DNA of 64,000 bases from Deltaproteobacteria bacterium (GCA_016218815.1 JACRCX010000095.1:1-64000); one strand, 5' to 3'. Counted from the stretch's first letter, positions 17,801-27,284 are shown. Translations and numbers: made by a program. Notes: generated from the letters alone by a model not told the origin.

Positions 17801-17930
17801 CCGCCTGCGCGTGATCGGCTTGGAGGGCGCCGTCGTGCTCGACCAGGATGTGCGCGACCTCGAGACGGCGTGGCGCACCCCGCTGGACCTCAATGGCGAG
17901 GAGCTGGAGGTGCGCGATGCGTGCCGCTGA
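14892..17930 (+). CDS. purL: Phosphoribosylformylglycinamidine synthase, PurS-PurL fusion
   Basis: 1012 residues. The first 85 or so (HRVEVGVRAGREDAAGRRLC and onward) resemble PurS, the small scaffold subunit. The rest is PurL, the ATP-dependent synthetase that converts FGAR to FGAM in purine synthesis. Landmarks: EWSEHCKHK-like TWSEHCKHKIFSAR near residue 255, the KVETHNSPSALDPYGGA substrate loop, GGRIGKDGIHGATFSS, DDGAGGLSSSIGE, LDNFCWPDP and HDCSDGGLGVALAE. The glutaminase is supplied separately by purQ downstream, whose ATG overlaps this stop by 14 bases. The ATG at 14892 follows GAGGAGGAG. Confidence 0.94.
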   Translation: MSGVADGATTGKVHRVEVGVRAGREDAAGRRLCRRLRDDLGLRVDEIRLVDVYTIAADLAAEDLEAFATGALADPVLQELALQGRLPGEFDWAAEVNLRPGVTDNVGRTAAEALALQLGRPLRDGESVSYARQYRFAHGPARQEDRRRLVEGLLCNLLIEAYRLWEGGDDWFAPYVPRVLLDHKPQVRTWRLDLPDDELQKTSRDNVWALSLAELRAIQAYFERPETRAARARDGLPAEPTDVEMECLAQTWSEHCKHKIFSARVRYRGPDGAEREVDSLFRDYVRGTTEAVRAAKGPDDPCISVFDDNAGVVRFLPEHHLVFKVETHNSPSALDPYGGALTGIVGVNRDPFGTGMGARLFCNTDVFCFAPPDTAGDLPPRLLHPRRVMEGVREGVEHGGNKSGIPTVNGSVVFHSRYLGKPLVYCGTGGILPAQVGGRPAHLKYHAAGDAIVMVGGRIGKDGIHGATFSSEELHEGSPATAVQIGDPITQKRMTDFLLVARDRGLYSALTDDGAGGLSSSIGEMARTTNGADVDLTGAPLKYAGLDPWEIFLSEAQERMTVAVPPAHLDAFLELAAGMGVLATAVGRFTGDGILRVRHDGRVVAALHMDFLHDGLPRMDLRAAWASPTPFPVRPAPPADLALALDQLLRRWNVCSKHYFVRQYDHEVQGGSVVKPLCGVRATGPSDAAVIRPVLGSPRAVAVAHGIAPKFADLDARSMAASAIDEAIRNAVAVGADPATIVGLDNFCWPDPIASPRNADGEHKLAQLVRACETLRELCVAHAVPLISGKDSMKNDYHHGETRISIPPTLLFTALGQLPDAARAVTMDLKRPGESVYVVGRTLEELGGSEYFGLLGEAGGVPPDVRPEEQARLYRKLHAAIVEGLVSACHDCSDGGLGVALAEAAFAGDMGLDVDLRPLAADGVERDDLLLFSESNGRFVVSVRLGSEARFETRLAGLPCRPVGKTRPDGRLRVIGLEGAVVLDQDVRDLETAWRTPLDLNGEELEVRDACR

Positions 17931-18819
17931 GCCGCCGGCCGCCGGGAACGCTCCCGGTGCCCCCGCCCCCTCGACCGCTCGACCGCTCGACCGCTCGACC
18001 GCTCGCGCCGTGCGCGTCTTCGTCCTGTCCGGCAACGGGACGAACTGCGAGGTCGAGACCGCGCACGCTTGGAAGCTCGCCGGCGCCGACGCCGCCGACA
18101 TCGTGCCGATCTGGGAGTGGGCCGCCGGTCGCGCGTCGCTCGACGGCCACGAGGTCCTCGCCCTGCCCGGCGGTTTCATGGACGGCGACGACCTCGGTTC
18201 CGCGCGCGCGTGCGCGCACCGCATGCGATGCACGCGCCCGCGTCCCGGCGGCCCCACCATGCTCGAGGAGATCGTCGCCTTCGTCCGCCGCGGCGGCCTG
18301 GTCTTGGGCATCTGCAACGGCTTCCAGCTCCTGGTCAAGGTCGGCCTGTTGCCCGGGGGCGCCGACGACCCGCGCCCCACGACCACGCTCGGCCCGAACG
18401 TCCGCGGGCGCTTCGAGGATCGCTGGGTGCGCCTCCTGCCGGACGCCACCTCGCCCTGCGTCTTCACGAAGGGCCTCTCCGAGTTCGAGCTGCCGGTGCG
18501 GCACGGCGAGGGCCGGCTGCTCTTCGCGGACGACGCGGCGCGGCAGGCCGCCGTCGACCGGCATCTGGTCCCGCTGCGCTACAGCCTCTCGGGACTGCCG
18601 ACCGACCGCTATCCGTTCAACCCGAACGGCTCCGAGGAGAACGCTGCCGCGCTGTGCGACGCGACGGGTCGCATCTTCGGCCTGATGCCGCACCCCGAGG
18701 CCTTCGTGACGCGTACGCAACACCCCCGCTGGACCCGCGAGTCCCGCGACGCCCTCCCCGAGGAAGGGGCCGGCCTCCGGCTGTTCCGCAATGCCGTGGA
18801 GGCGGTGCGCGGCGCGTAG
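17917..18819 (+). CDS. purQ: FGAM synthase glutaminase subunit PurQ
   Basis: Class I glutamine amidotransferase that feeds ammonia to PurL. The catalytic Cys is in GICNGFQLL and the His/Glu pair in LMPHPEAF. A substrate loop LPGGFMDGDDLGSARA precedes it. Translation from ATG 17917 (GGAGG six bases upstream, overlapping the purL end) gives 300 residues with a 31-residue Pro/Ala-rich extension not seen in typical PurQ. A GTG at 18010 begins exactly where the family usually starts (VRVFVLSGNGTN) but has no Shine-Dalgarno sequence. Between the two lie a 6-bp-stem hairpin (17942-17957) and four 8-bp repeats. Confidence 0.9.
   Translation: MRAAEPPAAGNAPGAPAPSTARPLDRSTARAVRVFVLSGNGTNCEVETAHAWKLAGADAADIVPIWEWAAGRASLDGHEVLALPGGFMDGDDLGSARACAHRMRCTRPRPGGPTMLEEIVAFVRRGGLVLGICNGFQLLVKVGLLPGGADDPRPTTTLGPNVRGRFEDRWVRLLPDATSPCVFTKGLSEFELPVRHGEGRLLFADDAARQAAVDRHLVPLRYSLSGLPTDRYPFNPNGSEENAAALCDATGRIFGLMPHPEAFVTRTQHPRWTRESRDALPEEGAGLRLFRNAVEAVRGA
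17971..18002 (+). repeat. Perfect 8-bp tandem repeat, (TCGACCGC)x4
   Basis: Four exact copies of TCGACCGC inside the 5' end of purQ. Eight is not a multiple of three, so gain or loss of a copy would shift the frame if translation starts at 17917. Confidence 0.85.
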
Positions 18820-18949
18820 TACTCGTCGTCGAGGAGGCTGAGCACCCTGTGGCGGAATGGCCGGGACGTTGCGATGCGAGCGGGCGGCCCACGGGCGTCG
18901 AGGTCGGCGCTCGTGGACCGTGAGTCCGCGGGAGGGGAGACTCATCGGG

Positions 18950-20596
18950 ATGCTGCCGAGGCTGTCATGGGTGGTCGTCGGGCTGCTGGGCATCGCGGTG
19001 CGCGCCGCGGTCGCGCAGCCGACCGTCTCGCCCGAGTTCGAGCTGGGCGATCCGAGGGCGGGACCCCCGGCCGGGCAGCAGCTCGCGCCGGCCGTCGCTT
19101 TCGGCGGGGCCGACTACTTCGCCGTCTGGATGGACTTCCGCTACCGCCGTCCGGACGACGGCTTGGGCGGCGATCTGTACGGCACACGCGTGGATCGGAC
19201 GGGCGTCGTCGTCGACCCGGCCGGCATCCACGTGGCGGCCGACGCCGAGTTCTCGGCGCCGCCCGGAGTCGCGTTCGATGGACGGGACTACGTGACGGCT
19301 TGGCTGAACGTGACCGATGGCATGGTCGACGTCGCACGCATCTCCCCCGGCGGCGTGCTCCTCGACCCTGCGGCAATCGCGGTCTCGTCACCACCCTCCT
19401 CCGAGGATCGCACCGGGTACAACGCCCCGCTTCTCGCCTGCGGCGACGCGGACTGTCTTGCCGTCTGGCGGACGTGGGTCGTCACGGGCCCGTATGTCGA
19501 TCCCTGGGGCTCGTCGTGGCTGGCGGCCGCACGCGTGTCACCGGACGGAACCGTGCTCGACTTGCTCTCCCTCTCGCACTCCGTGGCCCAGCCCGCCGAC
19601 GCCGCCGTCGCCTCCGGCGGCACCAAGTACCTCGTGGCATGGACCGATCCCACCGGCTTCACCGTCCGCGGCACCCGCGTGGAGACGACCGATCGGATCC
19701 AGGACATCGTGGCGAGCGACAGCGGCCCCCTGTACGGGCCGGCCGTGGCGTCCGACGGGGACGGGTGGCTGGTCGTCTGGACGACCGGCACCTGGGCGTC
19801 GTTCAACGGCGTCCACGGTGCGCGCGTGGCGTCCGACGGGACGGTGCTCGATCCTTCCGGCATCGATCTGTGCACCGCCACGTCCCACCAGTCGGCGCCC
19901 GCCGTGGCGTACGACGGCGCGAACTACCTCGTGGTCTGGCGGGACTCGCGGAACGACCCCGGCGGGATGCGGTGGGACCTCTACGGCACCTGGGTCAGCC
20001 GCGCCGGCGAAGTGCTTCAACCCGAGGGTGTGCCGATCTCGACGGATGCCGCGGACGAAGGCGCCCCGGCGCTGGCTTCCGACGGCAGCGGCCAGTCGCT
20101 GGTCGTCTACGATCTCTCCGATCCCGCGGCGCCCCTCGCCGCGACTCGCGTGCGAGCGCGCCTGATCGGCCCCCACGGGCCTGCCGGGAGCGCCTGCTCG
20201 GCGGACGCGGACTGCGAGAGCAGTTCCTGCGTCGGCGGAGTCTGCTGCGATTCCGCGTCCGGGGGCGAGGACCCCGGCGACTGCCGCGTGGACACCGCCG
20301 ACGTCGGCGCCGACACGACAACTCCCCCCGAAAGCCGTCGCAGCGGCGTTTCCGTTTCGGGCGGAGGCTGCGGGTGCCGCGCCGCGAGCTCGCGAGACGG
20401 TCGCACCCTGCTCGTTCTCCTGCCGCTCCTCGCCCTGCGCGCGGGGCCCCGCCGCGATCCAGTCCTGCTTCGAGCACGGCTACGACGTGGTCTCGTCCCG
20501 GTCCGCGGCGAACGCGGCCCAGGCGCGCCGGAACGTCAACTCGGCGCGCGGCATCGATCCGCCGTAGCGCCGCCCGTCGACTACGGCACGGTGTAG
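18950..20596 (+). CDS. Secreted repeat protein with MYXO-CTERM-like tail
   Basis: 548 residues. Signal peptide LPRLSWVVVGLLGIAVRAAVAQ. The mature part repeats a motif of the type YLVVWRDSRN...DLYGTWVSRAGEVL about seven times (for example DLYGTRVDRTGVV, GARVASDGTVLDPSG), suggesting a beta-propeller-like fold. A short Cys-rich stretch (CSADADCESSSCVGGVCC) precedes GGGCGCRA, a hydrophobic helix LLVLLPLLALRA and Arg residues, the layout of a MYXO-CTERM sorting signal. Unusually the frame runs on for about 45 residues past the Arg cluster and overlaps the end of the convergent gene by 16 bases. Start chosen at 18950, nine bases after GGAGGGGAGA. Confidence 0.8.
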   Translation: MLPRLSWVVVGLLGIAVRAAVAQPTVSPEFELGDPRAGPPAGQQLAPAVAFGGADYFAVWMDFRYRRPDDGLGGDLYGTRVDRTGVVVDPAGIHVAADAEFSAPPGVAFDGRDYVTAWLNVTDGMVDVARISPGGVLLDPAAIAVSSPPSSEDRTGYNAPLLACGDADCLAVWRTWVVTGPYVDPWGSSWLAAARVSPDGTVLDLLSLSHSVAQPADAAVASGGTKYLVAWTDPTGFTVRGTRVETTDRIQDIVASDSGPLYGPAVASDGDGWLVVWTTGTWASFNGVHGARVASDGTVLDPSGIDLCTATSHQSAPAVAYDGANYLVVWRDSRNDPGGMRWDLYGTWVSRAGEVLQPEGVPISTDAADEGAPALASDGSGQSLVVYDLSDPAAPLAATRVRARLIGPHGPAGSACSADADCESSSCVGGVCCDSASGGEDPGDCRVDTADVGADTTTPPESRRSGVSVSGGGCGCRAASSRDGRTLLVLLPLLALRAGPRRDPVLLRARLRRGLVPVRGERGPGAPERQLGARHRSAVAPPVDYGTV

Positions 20597-22449
20597 CTGC
20601 CGAACGAGAAGCACATCGCCCCGCCGTAGGGCACGAGGTCGTTGATCGGGGAGGGTTGGATCGCGTCGCCGCTCACGACGGGCTGCGGCCTCCCCCCCGA
20701 GGCGGGGAAGACTTGCATCGCGCCCTCCGGAAGCACCCCATACGTGACCGGCGGCGCGAAGCCGCCTGCGGAATAGACGTACCACTTCGGATTGCCGGCC
20801 GCGCCCGTGACGGAGAGCAGCGACACCGGGACGGCAGGGGACCAGGAGATCTCACCGCTCGCGTAGCTCGTCGCGAGCAGGTTGCCGTAGCAGGCGAGCA
20901 TGTACAGATCGATCGCCACAGGAGCGGTGGGGCATTCGTAGTACTGCCGATCGCCATTGTAGAAGAAACTCACGGAGCCGTCCGTTGTGCCGTAGACGGC
21001 GGAGACCTTGAGCAGCGAGGCAAACACGCCCGTGAAGTCGAAGGCGCCGGATGCATCCGACTGGCCGAAGCTCGTACAGTCGGGATAGGTGCACGCGGCG
21101 ATGCTGATCTCCGGATCGAGGTACTCGTCTTGGGCGTTGACGGTGACGCCCTCGACCGGTGCGCCGTCAAGCCGCACGGTGCCGGTGAGGTGGCAGAGCT
21201 GGACCTGGATCTCGTTTTCCGGCTTCAGCTCGACGTTGCCGACGTCCACGCCGCCCGTCGGGCAGGTGGCGTGGTCCGATGGCAGGTCGACGGGAGCGAT
21301 GCGGTAGCCCTTCCCATCGGAGACGACGGTGATCAGGACCCGCTGCGTCTCGCCCGTCACGCCGTCGTTGTCCACGTCCTCTCCCGGACCCTCGGAGCGC
21401 ATCGCGTCCAGGCAGAAGGACCCTCCGCCGCCGGTCGTCTGCGGCGTGGAGCTACCGGAATAGCTCAGCCCCTGAAGCCCCACCGTCGCGCCCTCCACCG
21501 GATTGCCGTCGCCGTCGACGACGACGCCCCGCACGACCGTGTGCGTGCCGATCGGCCAGTCGACGTTCCAATACGAGAAATGGCCCGCCTCGAACACGCT
21601 GAACAGCACGTCGCCGAACGACCCGTCCCGGATCGACGCCAGCACGTCCTCCCCGACCGCCTCTCCGGTGCCGTTCTCCAGCCAGCCGGTACCCTCGGCG
21701 GTCCATTCGCCGGTGGTCTCGTCGAACGCGTACATCGGCACGTCGACCCGGCCGTTGCCGGGCTGGATGTCCGTGATCACGCTCCACGCGTCGCGCGGTG
21801 TCTTGAGGCGCACCGTCGCCGTCCCGCCCCCCAGGTCGTCGAGCGGCCGGCCCGCGGCGTCGTACAGGTCGAACGCGGCGAACACCGCCGACACGAGCAG
21901 GTTGCCCTGGTCGTCGTCGAAGCCGCCCGGGAACTTGTCCCCGTCGGTGACCGGATTGAAGACCTGCGCGTAGCCCGAGCCGATCGTCACGCCGCTGATC
22001 AGCACCTCGCCCGCGTCGTCCCGGCAGCCGGACTCCTGGCAGGTCAGCGGGCTCATCTGGGCCAGCGCGGCGTCCAGCCGGACGTCGGCCAGGGACCCGA
22101 CGTCCACCGTCTTCAACGCCGGAGCGTAGCCTTCGAGCGCGAACCGCACGACGAGCCGCTGACCCGTCCGGGCTGGAGTGGTCAGCGTGTAGCCTCCCGC
22201 GGCGTCGGTCACGCCCGAGACCCGCTCGGACGGCTCGATGCTCCCGCTCCCGTCGAAGTCGGCCGATACCGTGACCGTGACCCCGAACGCCGGCAGGGCG
22301 CCCGCGGCCCCTCCGGAGTCGAGCGTCAGCACGGTGCCGGAGATCGAAACCAGGTCGCCGGGGACCGAGCCCCCGCCGGAATTGCAGGCGAACACCGGGA
22401 CCAAGACCGCGACGATCGCGACAGTCCGAGCCCTCGAAGTGTGATGCAT
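20581..22449 (-). CDS. Large lipoprotein with carboxypeptidase-regulatory-like domains
   Basis: 622 residues. Lipoprotein signal ARTVAIVAVLVPVFACNSGGG (lipobox VFAC). At least two beta-sandwich segments resemble the CarboxypepD_reg/FAM171-like fold: one near residues 35-115 (SGTVLTLDS to GQRLVVRFALEGYAP), others near VVRGVVVDGDGNPVEGATV and LTGTVRLDGAPVEGVTVNA. The middle (VDVPMYAFDETTGEWTAEG, GHFSYWNVDWP) matches the pattern of FAM171-like surface proteins. Probably an adhesin or structural surface lipoprotein. The ATG has GGGAGGA seven bases upstream. Its 3' end overlaps the convergent gene by 16 bases. Confidence 0.8.
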   Translation of the reverse strand: MHHTSRARTVAIVAVLVPVFACNSGGGSVPGDLVSISGTVLTLDSGGAAGALPAFGVTVTVSADFDGSGSIEPSERVSGVTDAAGGYTLTTPARTGQRLVVRFALEGYAPALKTVDVGSLADVRLDAALAQMSPLTCQESGCRDDAGEVLISGVTIGSGYAQVFNPVTDGDKFPGGFDDDQGNLLVSAVFAAFDLYDAAGRPLDDLGGGTATVRLKTPRDAWSVITDIQPGNGRVDVPMYAFDETTGEWTAEGTGWLENGTGEAVGEDVLASIRDGSFGDVLFSVFEAGHFSYWNVDWPIGTHTVVRGVVVDGDGNPVEGATVGLQGLSYSGSSTPQTTGGGGSFCLDAMRSEGPGEDVDNDGVTGETQRVLITVVSDGKGYRIAPVDLPSDHATCPTGGVDVGNVELKPENEIQVQLCHLTGTVRLDGAPVEGVTVNAQDEYLDPEISIAACTYPDCTSFGQSDASGAFDFTGVFASLLKVSAVYGTTDGSVSFFYNGDRQYYECPTAPVAIDLYMLACYGNLLATSYASGEISWSPAVPVSLLSVTGAAGNPKWYVYSAGGFAPPVTYGVLPEGAMQVFPASGGRPQPVVSGDAIQPSPINDLVPYGGAMCFSFGSYTVP

Positions 22450-22476
22450 TGGGTCGTCCTCCCACGACGCCGCGCC

Positions 22477-22504
22477 AAGATAGGTTTCTCGGGGACGATG
22501 GCAA
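22477..22504 (-). promoter_or_regulatory. Sigma-70-like promoter
   Basis: Minus strand TTGCCA (22504-22499), 16 bases, TATCTT (22482-22477), upstream of the large lipoprotein gene. Confidence 0.45.
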
Positions 22505-22554
22505 CTGGTTCCACACTCACCGCCACGAAGACCGGCGCTTCGGCCCGCGCCGGC

Positions 22555-22583
22555 TTGACCCGGGTCCCATCCGAAGGCAATCT
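22555..22583 (+). promoter_or_regulatory. Possible sigma-70-like promoter
   Basis: TTGACC (22555-22560), 17 bases, CAATCT (22578-22583), about 40 bases before the plus-strand membrane protein gene. The -10 match is weak. Confidence 0.3.
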
Positions 22584-22622
22584 CACCGGACGGCGCGGGG
22601 CGGGCGACGGAAAGGACGGAAG

Positions 22623-23306
22623 ATGGATCGCAGGCTCCTCGGAACTCTTGTCGCGGCGACGCTGACGATGCTCGCAGCCTCGGTCGCCTCGGCACAGCCG
22701 ACCGGCCCGCTCTTCGGTCCGACCGAGATAAGGTTCCGCGCGGAAGGGGGCGAGCCGCTCGCCATCTCGCTGTACGACGCGACGGTGGACGACGGGACGT
22801 ACGTGCCGCTCTGTACGACGCCGTGCGCGATCCAGCTCCCGTACGGCAACCACGAGCTGATGGCGGGGGGGCACCAGACCTTCACGGTCGCGGCCGCGGG
22901 CGGCGTGCAGGAGTGGCTGGTCGAGGACAAGAGCATCGGCGGCATCGTCGCGGGCGCGGTGCTGACCGGGGTCGGGCCCGGGCTGCCGCTGCTCGCGATG
23001 CTGTTCCGCGGATTCGCCTACCTGTTCACGATCTGGGGCTGCGGCTCCGCGGACACCGATGCGCAGTGCGAGTTCTTCAACGACGACATGGACGTGGCGA
23101 TGATCGTGACCGGCGCCGTCGGCGGCGCGATGCTCATCGCCGGGATCGCCACGCTGACGACGTCGTTCGGCACGGCCGAGCAGGTCCCGGCCTCCGCGGG
23201 CACCCTCGCGCTCGGCCCCCGCCTGCGGCTCGCCCCAGGCCTCTTCGCCTATGAAAACCCGGAGGGTTCCCACAACCTCGGCCTGAATCTCGCGCTCCGG
23301 TTCTAG
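22623..23306 (+). CDS. Secreted membrane-associated protein, PEGA-like N-terminus
   Basis: 227 residues. Signal peptide ending ASVASAQ. Residues about 40-90 (PLAISLYDATVDDGTYVPLC, TPCAIQLPYGNHELMAGG) resemble a PEGA-type surface beta-sandwich, in which a Cys-containing turn is followed by the hydrophobic GNH/GxH strand. Two hydrophobic segments follow (about 103-128 and 160-180). The C-terminus LGPRLRLAPGLFAYENPEGS ending LNLALRF could be outer-membrane strands. No function can be assigned. The ATG follows GGAAAGGACGGAAG. Confidence 0.7.
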   Translation: MDRRLLGTLVAATLTMLAASVASAQPTGPLFGPTEIRFRAEGGEPLAISLYDATVDDGTYVPLCTTPCAIQLPYGNHELMAGGHQTFTVAAAGGVQEWLVEDKSIGGIVAGAVLTGVGPGLPLLAMLFRGFAYLFTIWGCGSADTDAQCEFFNDDMDVAMIVTGAVGGAMLIAGIATLTTSFGTAEQVPASAGTLALGPRLRLAPGLFAYENPEGSHNLGLNLALRF

Positions 23307-23345
23307 TCGTCCGGCAATTCGGAGCGGCGGCAAGTCCCGGCTCGA

Positions 23346-24515
<1,170 letters not shown>

Positions 24516-24677
24516 GGCAGGCACCTTCTTCCTACGTTCGCGCGTCCCCGAGCGCTCCGGACCGGCTCCGGTGGGCGCCCGAGTCGAGTGGACCACGGGG
24601 CGCGCGAGCACGCAAGCCGGGCGTCCCCATTCGCGACTCGGTCTTGCGCCGGCCCCTCCCGCGTCGTAGAAGGCGCC

Positions 24678-26270
24678 ATGCTTCGTCCGCTCGGTCCCTC
24701 GGGGCGAGCGCTCCGGCCCGCGGCCGCCGGGACGGTGTACCTCGTCGGCGCGGGGCCCGGGGATCCCGGGCTGCTCACGGTGCGGGGCGCGCAGCTCCTT
24801 CGCCGCGCGGACGCCGTGGTCTACGATCTCCTGGCCAACAAGGCGCTGCTCCAGCTCGTGCCGCCGGGGGCGGAGCGGGTTTTCGTGGGCAAGAGCGGCG
24901 AGCACGGCCACACCATGGAGCAGGACCAGATCAACGACCTGCTGGTGTCGCTGGCCCGGCGCCGGCGCACGGTCGTGCGGCTCAAGGGCGGCGACCCGTT
25001 CGTGTTCGGGCGCGGCGGCGAGGAGATGCTGCACCTGCGGGATGCGGGTATTCCCTGCCAGGTCGTCTCGGGAGTGACCAGCGCGCTGTCCGCGCCCGCG
25101 TGCGCCGGAATCCCCGTGACCGATCGCACGGCGGCCAAGTCGCTCACGATCGTCACGGGCAACGAGGATCCCGGGGATTGCGCGGGATGCGTGGATTGGG
25201 CCGGGCTGGCCGCGACCCCGGGAACGCTCGTCTGCCTGATGTGCGTCAAGCGACTGGGCGTGCTCACCGCGGCGCTCATCCGCGGCGGCCGGCCCGCACG
25301 GACGCCGGCTGCGCTCGTGCGCGACGCGACCACCCCGAGGCAGCAGGTCGTGACCGGGACGCTGGAGGACCTCGCGACCCGCGCGCGCCTGGCGGCCGTC
25401 CGCCCGCCCGCGGTGTTCGTCGTGGGCGAGGTCGTGCGGCTGCGGGAGAAGCTGGCGTGGTTCGAAGCGCGACCGTTGTTCGGCCGCACCGTCCTGGTCG
25501 CCAGCCCGCGCGGGCGCGCGGAGCCGTTGCGTGCGGCGCTCGCCGAGCTGGGCGCCGATGTGCTCGACGTCGGCGTGTTCCGCCTTGCCCCGCCCCCGGA
25601 CCCGGAGGCCGGCCGGCGCGCCGTCGCTTCGCTCGGTTCGACCGACTGGCTCGTGCTCACCAGCACCGCCGCCGTGGAGTCGCTTTGGACCACGCTCGAT
25701 GGGGTGGGCCTGGACCTGCGCGCCTTGCGGGCGGTCAGGGTCGCGGCGGCCGGCCCGGCCACGGCGGCGGTGGTCGCGCGCCACGGCGTCCGCCCCGACC
25801 TCGTCTCCGCACTCCGCTCGGCGGCGTCGCTGAGCGAGGCGTTCGCCGCGCACGAGCTGCGCGCCCGGCGCATCCTCCTGTGGGGCGGCCCCGAGACTTC
25901 GGGCGCCCCGCTCGACTCTTCGCAGGAAGGGCCGGCGGAAGCACTGCGGAGGCTGGGGGCTGCGGTCCAGACCGTGACCGCCTACGGGCTGGCCGACGAG
26001 CCGACGCCCGCCGCCGTTCTGGAGCGGATCGACGCGGGGGAGGTCGAGGCGCTGGTGTTGATCAGCGGCTCGACCACGCGCGGGTTGCGGCGCGTGCTGG
26101 GCGCGGAGCGCTTCGCGGCGCTCGCGGCCAAGGCGTTCGTCGCGTCGATCGGCCCGATGACGTCGGCCGCGGCGCGGCGACTCGGCGTGAACGTCGGGGT
26201 CGAAGCGGCGGAGCACACGATGCGGGGAGTCGTGGATGCCCTCGCCGGGAGCATGCCGCCCCGGGGATGA
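24678..26270 (+). CDS. Uroporphyrinogen-III C-methyltransferase / synthase fusion (CobA-HemD)
   Basis: 530 residues, two enzymes of tetrapyrrole synthesis in one chain. Residues about 18-260 are SUMT/CobA, which methylates uroporphyrinogen III at C2 and C7: VYLVGAGPGDPGLLTVRG, DAVVYDLLANK, RLKGGDPFVFGRGGEE, SGVTSALSAPACAGIPVTDR. Residues about 270-530 are HemD, which closes the ring of hydroxymethylbilane: TVLVASPRGRAEPLRAAL, LVLTSTAAVESLW, VAAAGPATAAVV, and LVLISGSTTRGL. It thus feeds haem and sirohaem/cobalamin branches. One substitution, a second methyltransferase Cys, is not obvious. The ATG has AAGG five bases upstream. No other hem gene is adjacent. Confidence 0.93.
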   Translation: MLRPLGPSGRALRPAAAGTVYLVGAGPGDPGLLTVRGAQLLRRADAVVYDLLANKALLQLVPPGAERVFVGKSGEHGHTMEQDQINDLLVSLARRRRTVVRLKGGDPFVFGRGGEEMLHLRDAGIPCQVVSGVTSALSAPACAGIPVTDRTAAKSLTIVTGNEDPGDCAGCVDWAGLAATPGTLVCLMCVKRLGVLTAALIRGGRPARTPAALVRDATTPRQQVVTGTLEDLATRARLAAVRPPAVFVVGEVVRLREKLAWFEARPLFGRTVLVASPRGRAEPLRAALAELGADVLDVGVFRLAPPPDPEAGRRAVASLGSTDWLVLTSTAAVESLWTTLDGVGLDLRALRAVRVAAAGPATAAVVARHGVRPDLVSALRSAASLSEAFAAHELRARRILLWGGPETSGAPLDSSQEGPAEALRRLGAAVQTVTAYGLADEPTPAAVLERIDAGEVEALVLISGSTTRGLRRVLGAERFAALAAKAFVASIGPMTSAAARRLGVNVGVEAAEHTMRGVVDALAGSMPPRG

Positions 26271-26288
26271 ATCCCCCGTCGCGCCGCC

Positions 26289-27164
26289 CTAGCCCCTGTT
26301 CCGGAGCCGCCCCACGAGCACGAAGCCGGCGATGAGGACGCCGGCGACCCAGCCCCAGCGCAGACCGTGCTTGAAGACGAGGTTGCCGCGGATGCCCTGC
26401 GGCCGCAGGATGCGGAAGCTGCCTAGCGACGCGCGCACGGCGGCGATGTCGGCGCGGAACTCCTCCGTGGGCGCCATGAACAGGAACATGAACGTGCTGC
26501 GCCCCGCGCCGATCAGCGCGCACAACAGCGACATCGACATCGGGCCCTGCTTCATCGTGAACTCGATCTCGATCGCGTCGTGTCCGCCGAGCTTCGTCGC
26601 CTCGGCGCGCAGCTTGCTGCCGGCCAGCAGGGCCTGGCTCTTGGCGAAGTCGAACTTCGAGCGCGTCTCCGCCAGGGTCTGCTCGTTCATCGGAATCGCG
26701 CGATCGATCTCCCCGATCAGGATCGCGGATTGCGATCCGACCGAGCCGCCCGGCGAGTACACGCCGTGGACCTCCATGTCGGCCCCCCACCGCGGCGAGG
26801 CGGCCTCGGTCGCCTTCTCCACCGTCTCGTCGTCGATCGCCTTCCACCCGGGGGGCGGCGTGTACGCGCAGGCGTCCCGGAACCAGTCCGTGAGCACCAC
26901 CCAGCCGACCAGGCCCAACGTGACGACGACCGCCGACCAGAGGAGGATCGAGGTCGCGTTCCAGCCCTTGGCCATCGGCGGAAGCGAGTACTGGGAGTCG
27001 GGAAGGATGCCGGCGGGCGGCGGCGGACGGGAATCCGTCGCCATCGCCCCGTGCATCGCCCGCTGCTGCGCGGCGAGGTACTTGGAAGCGTACACGCCGC
27101 ATTTCGGACACTCGTCGTCGAACACCTCGACCCACCCGCATTTCGGACACCGCGGATACGACAT
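26289..27164 (-). CDS. Zinc-ribbon membrane protein, function unknown
   Basis: 291 residues. An N-terminal zinc ribbon (CPKCGWVEVFDDECPKCG, two CPxCG knuckles) is followed by a flexible stretch, one membrane helix (about 72-93, LLWSAVVVTLGLVGWVVL), a periplasmic domain, and a second hydrophobic helix at the C-terminus (WVAGVLIAGFVLVG) ending in RLRNRG. The periplasmic part includes TPPPGWKAIDDETVEKATEA and a GHDAIEIEFTMKQG segment, resembling the stress-response-type lipoprotein folds but not assignable. Ends converge with cobA-hemD. Confidence 0.75.
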   Translation of the reverse strand: MSYPRCPKCGWVEVFDDECPKCGVYASKYLAAQQRAMHGAMATDSRPPPPAGILPDSQYSLPPMAKGWNATSILLWSAVVVTLGLVGWVVLTDWFRDACAYTPPPGWKAIDDETVEKATEAASPRWGADMEVHGVYSPGGSVGSQSAILIGEIDRAIPMNEQTLAETRSKFDFAKSQALLAGSKLRAEATKLGGHDAIEIEFTMKQGPMSMSLLCALIGAGRSTFMFLFMAPTEEFRADIAAVRASLGSFRILRPQGIRGNLVFKHGLRWGWVAGVLIAGFVLVGRLRNRG

Positions 27165-27222
27165 GCGCCGAAGCTAACATCCGCCGTGGGCCCGGTCCAG
27201 GAATGGCGTCGCCCTCCGGCAG

Positions 27223-27251
27223 TTGACTCCGGGCCCCGAGTCCAGTAGCAA
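27223..27251 (+). promoter_or_regulatory. Sigma-70-like promoter for the PpiD-like gene
   Basis: TTGACT (27223-27228), 17 bases, TAGCAA (27246-27251), about 33 bases before the ATG. Confidence 0.5.
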
Positions 27252-27284
27252 GCGCGTCCGGAAGAGCGGGAGGAGCTTCGAACC

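Noticed and set aside
14355..18467. Minus-strand open frame of 1370 codons
   Set aside because: Antisense to purL/purQ, which are unambiguous. Only the high GC content keeps it open.
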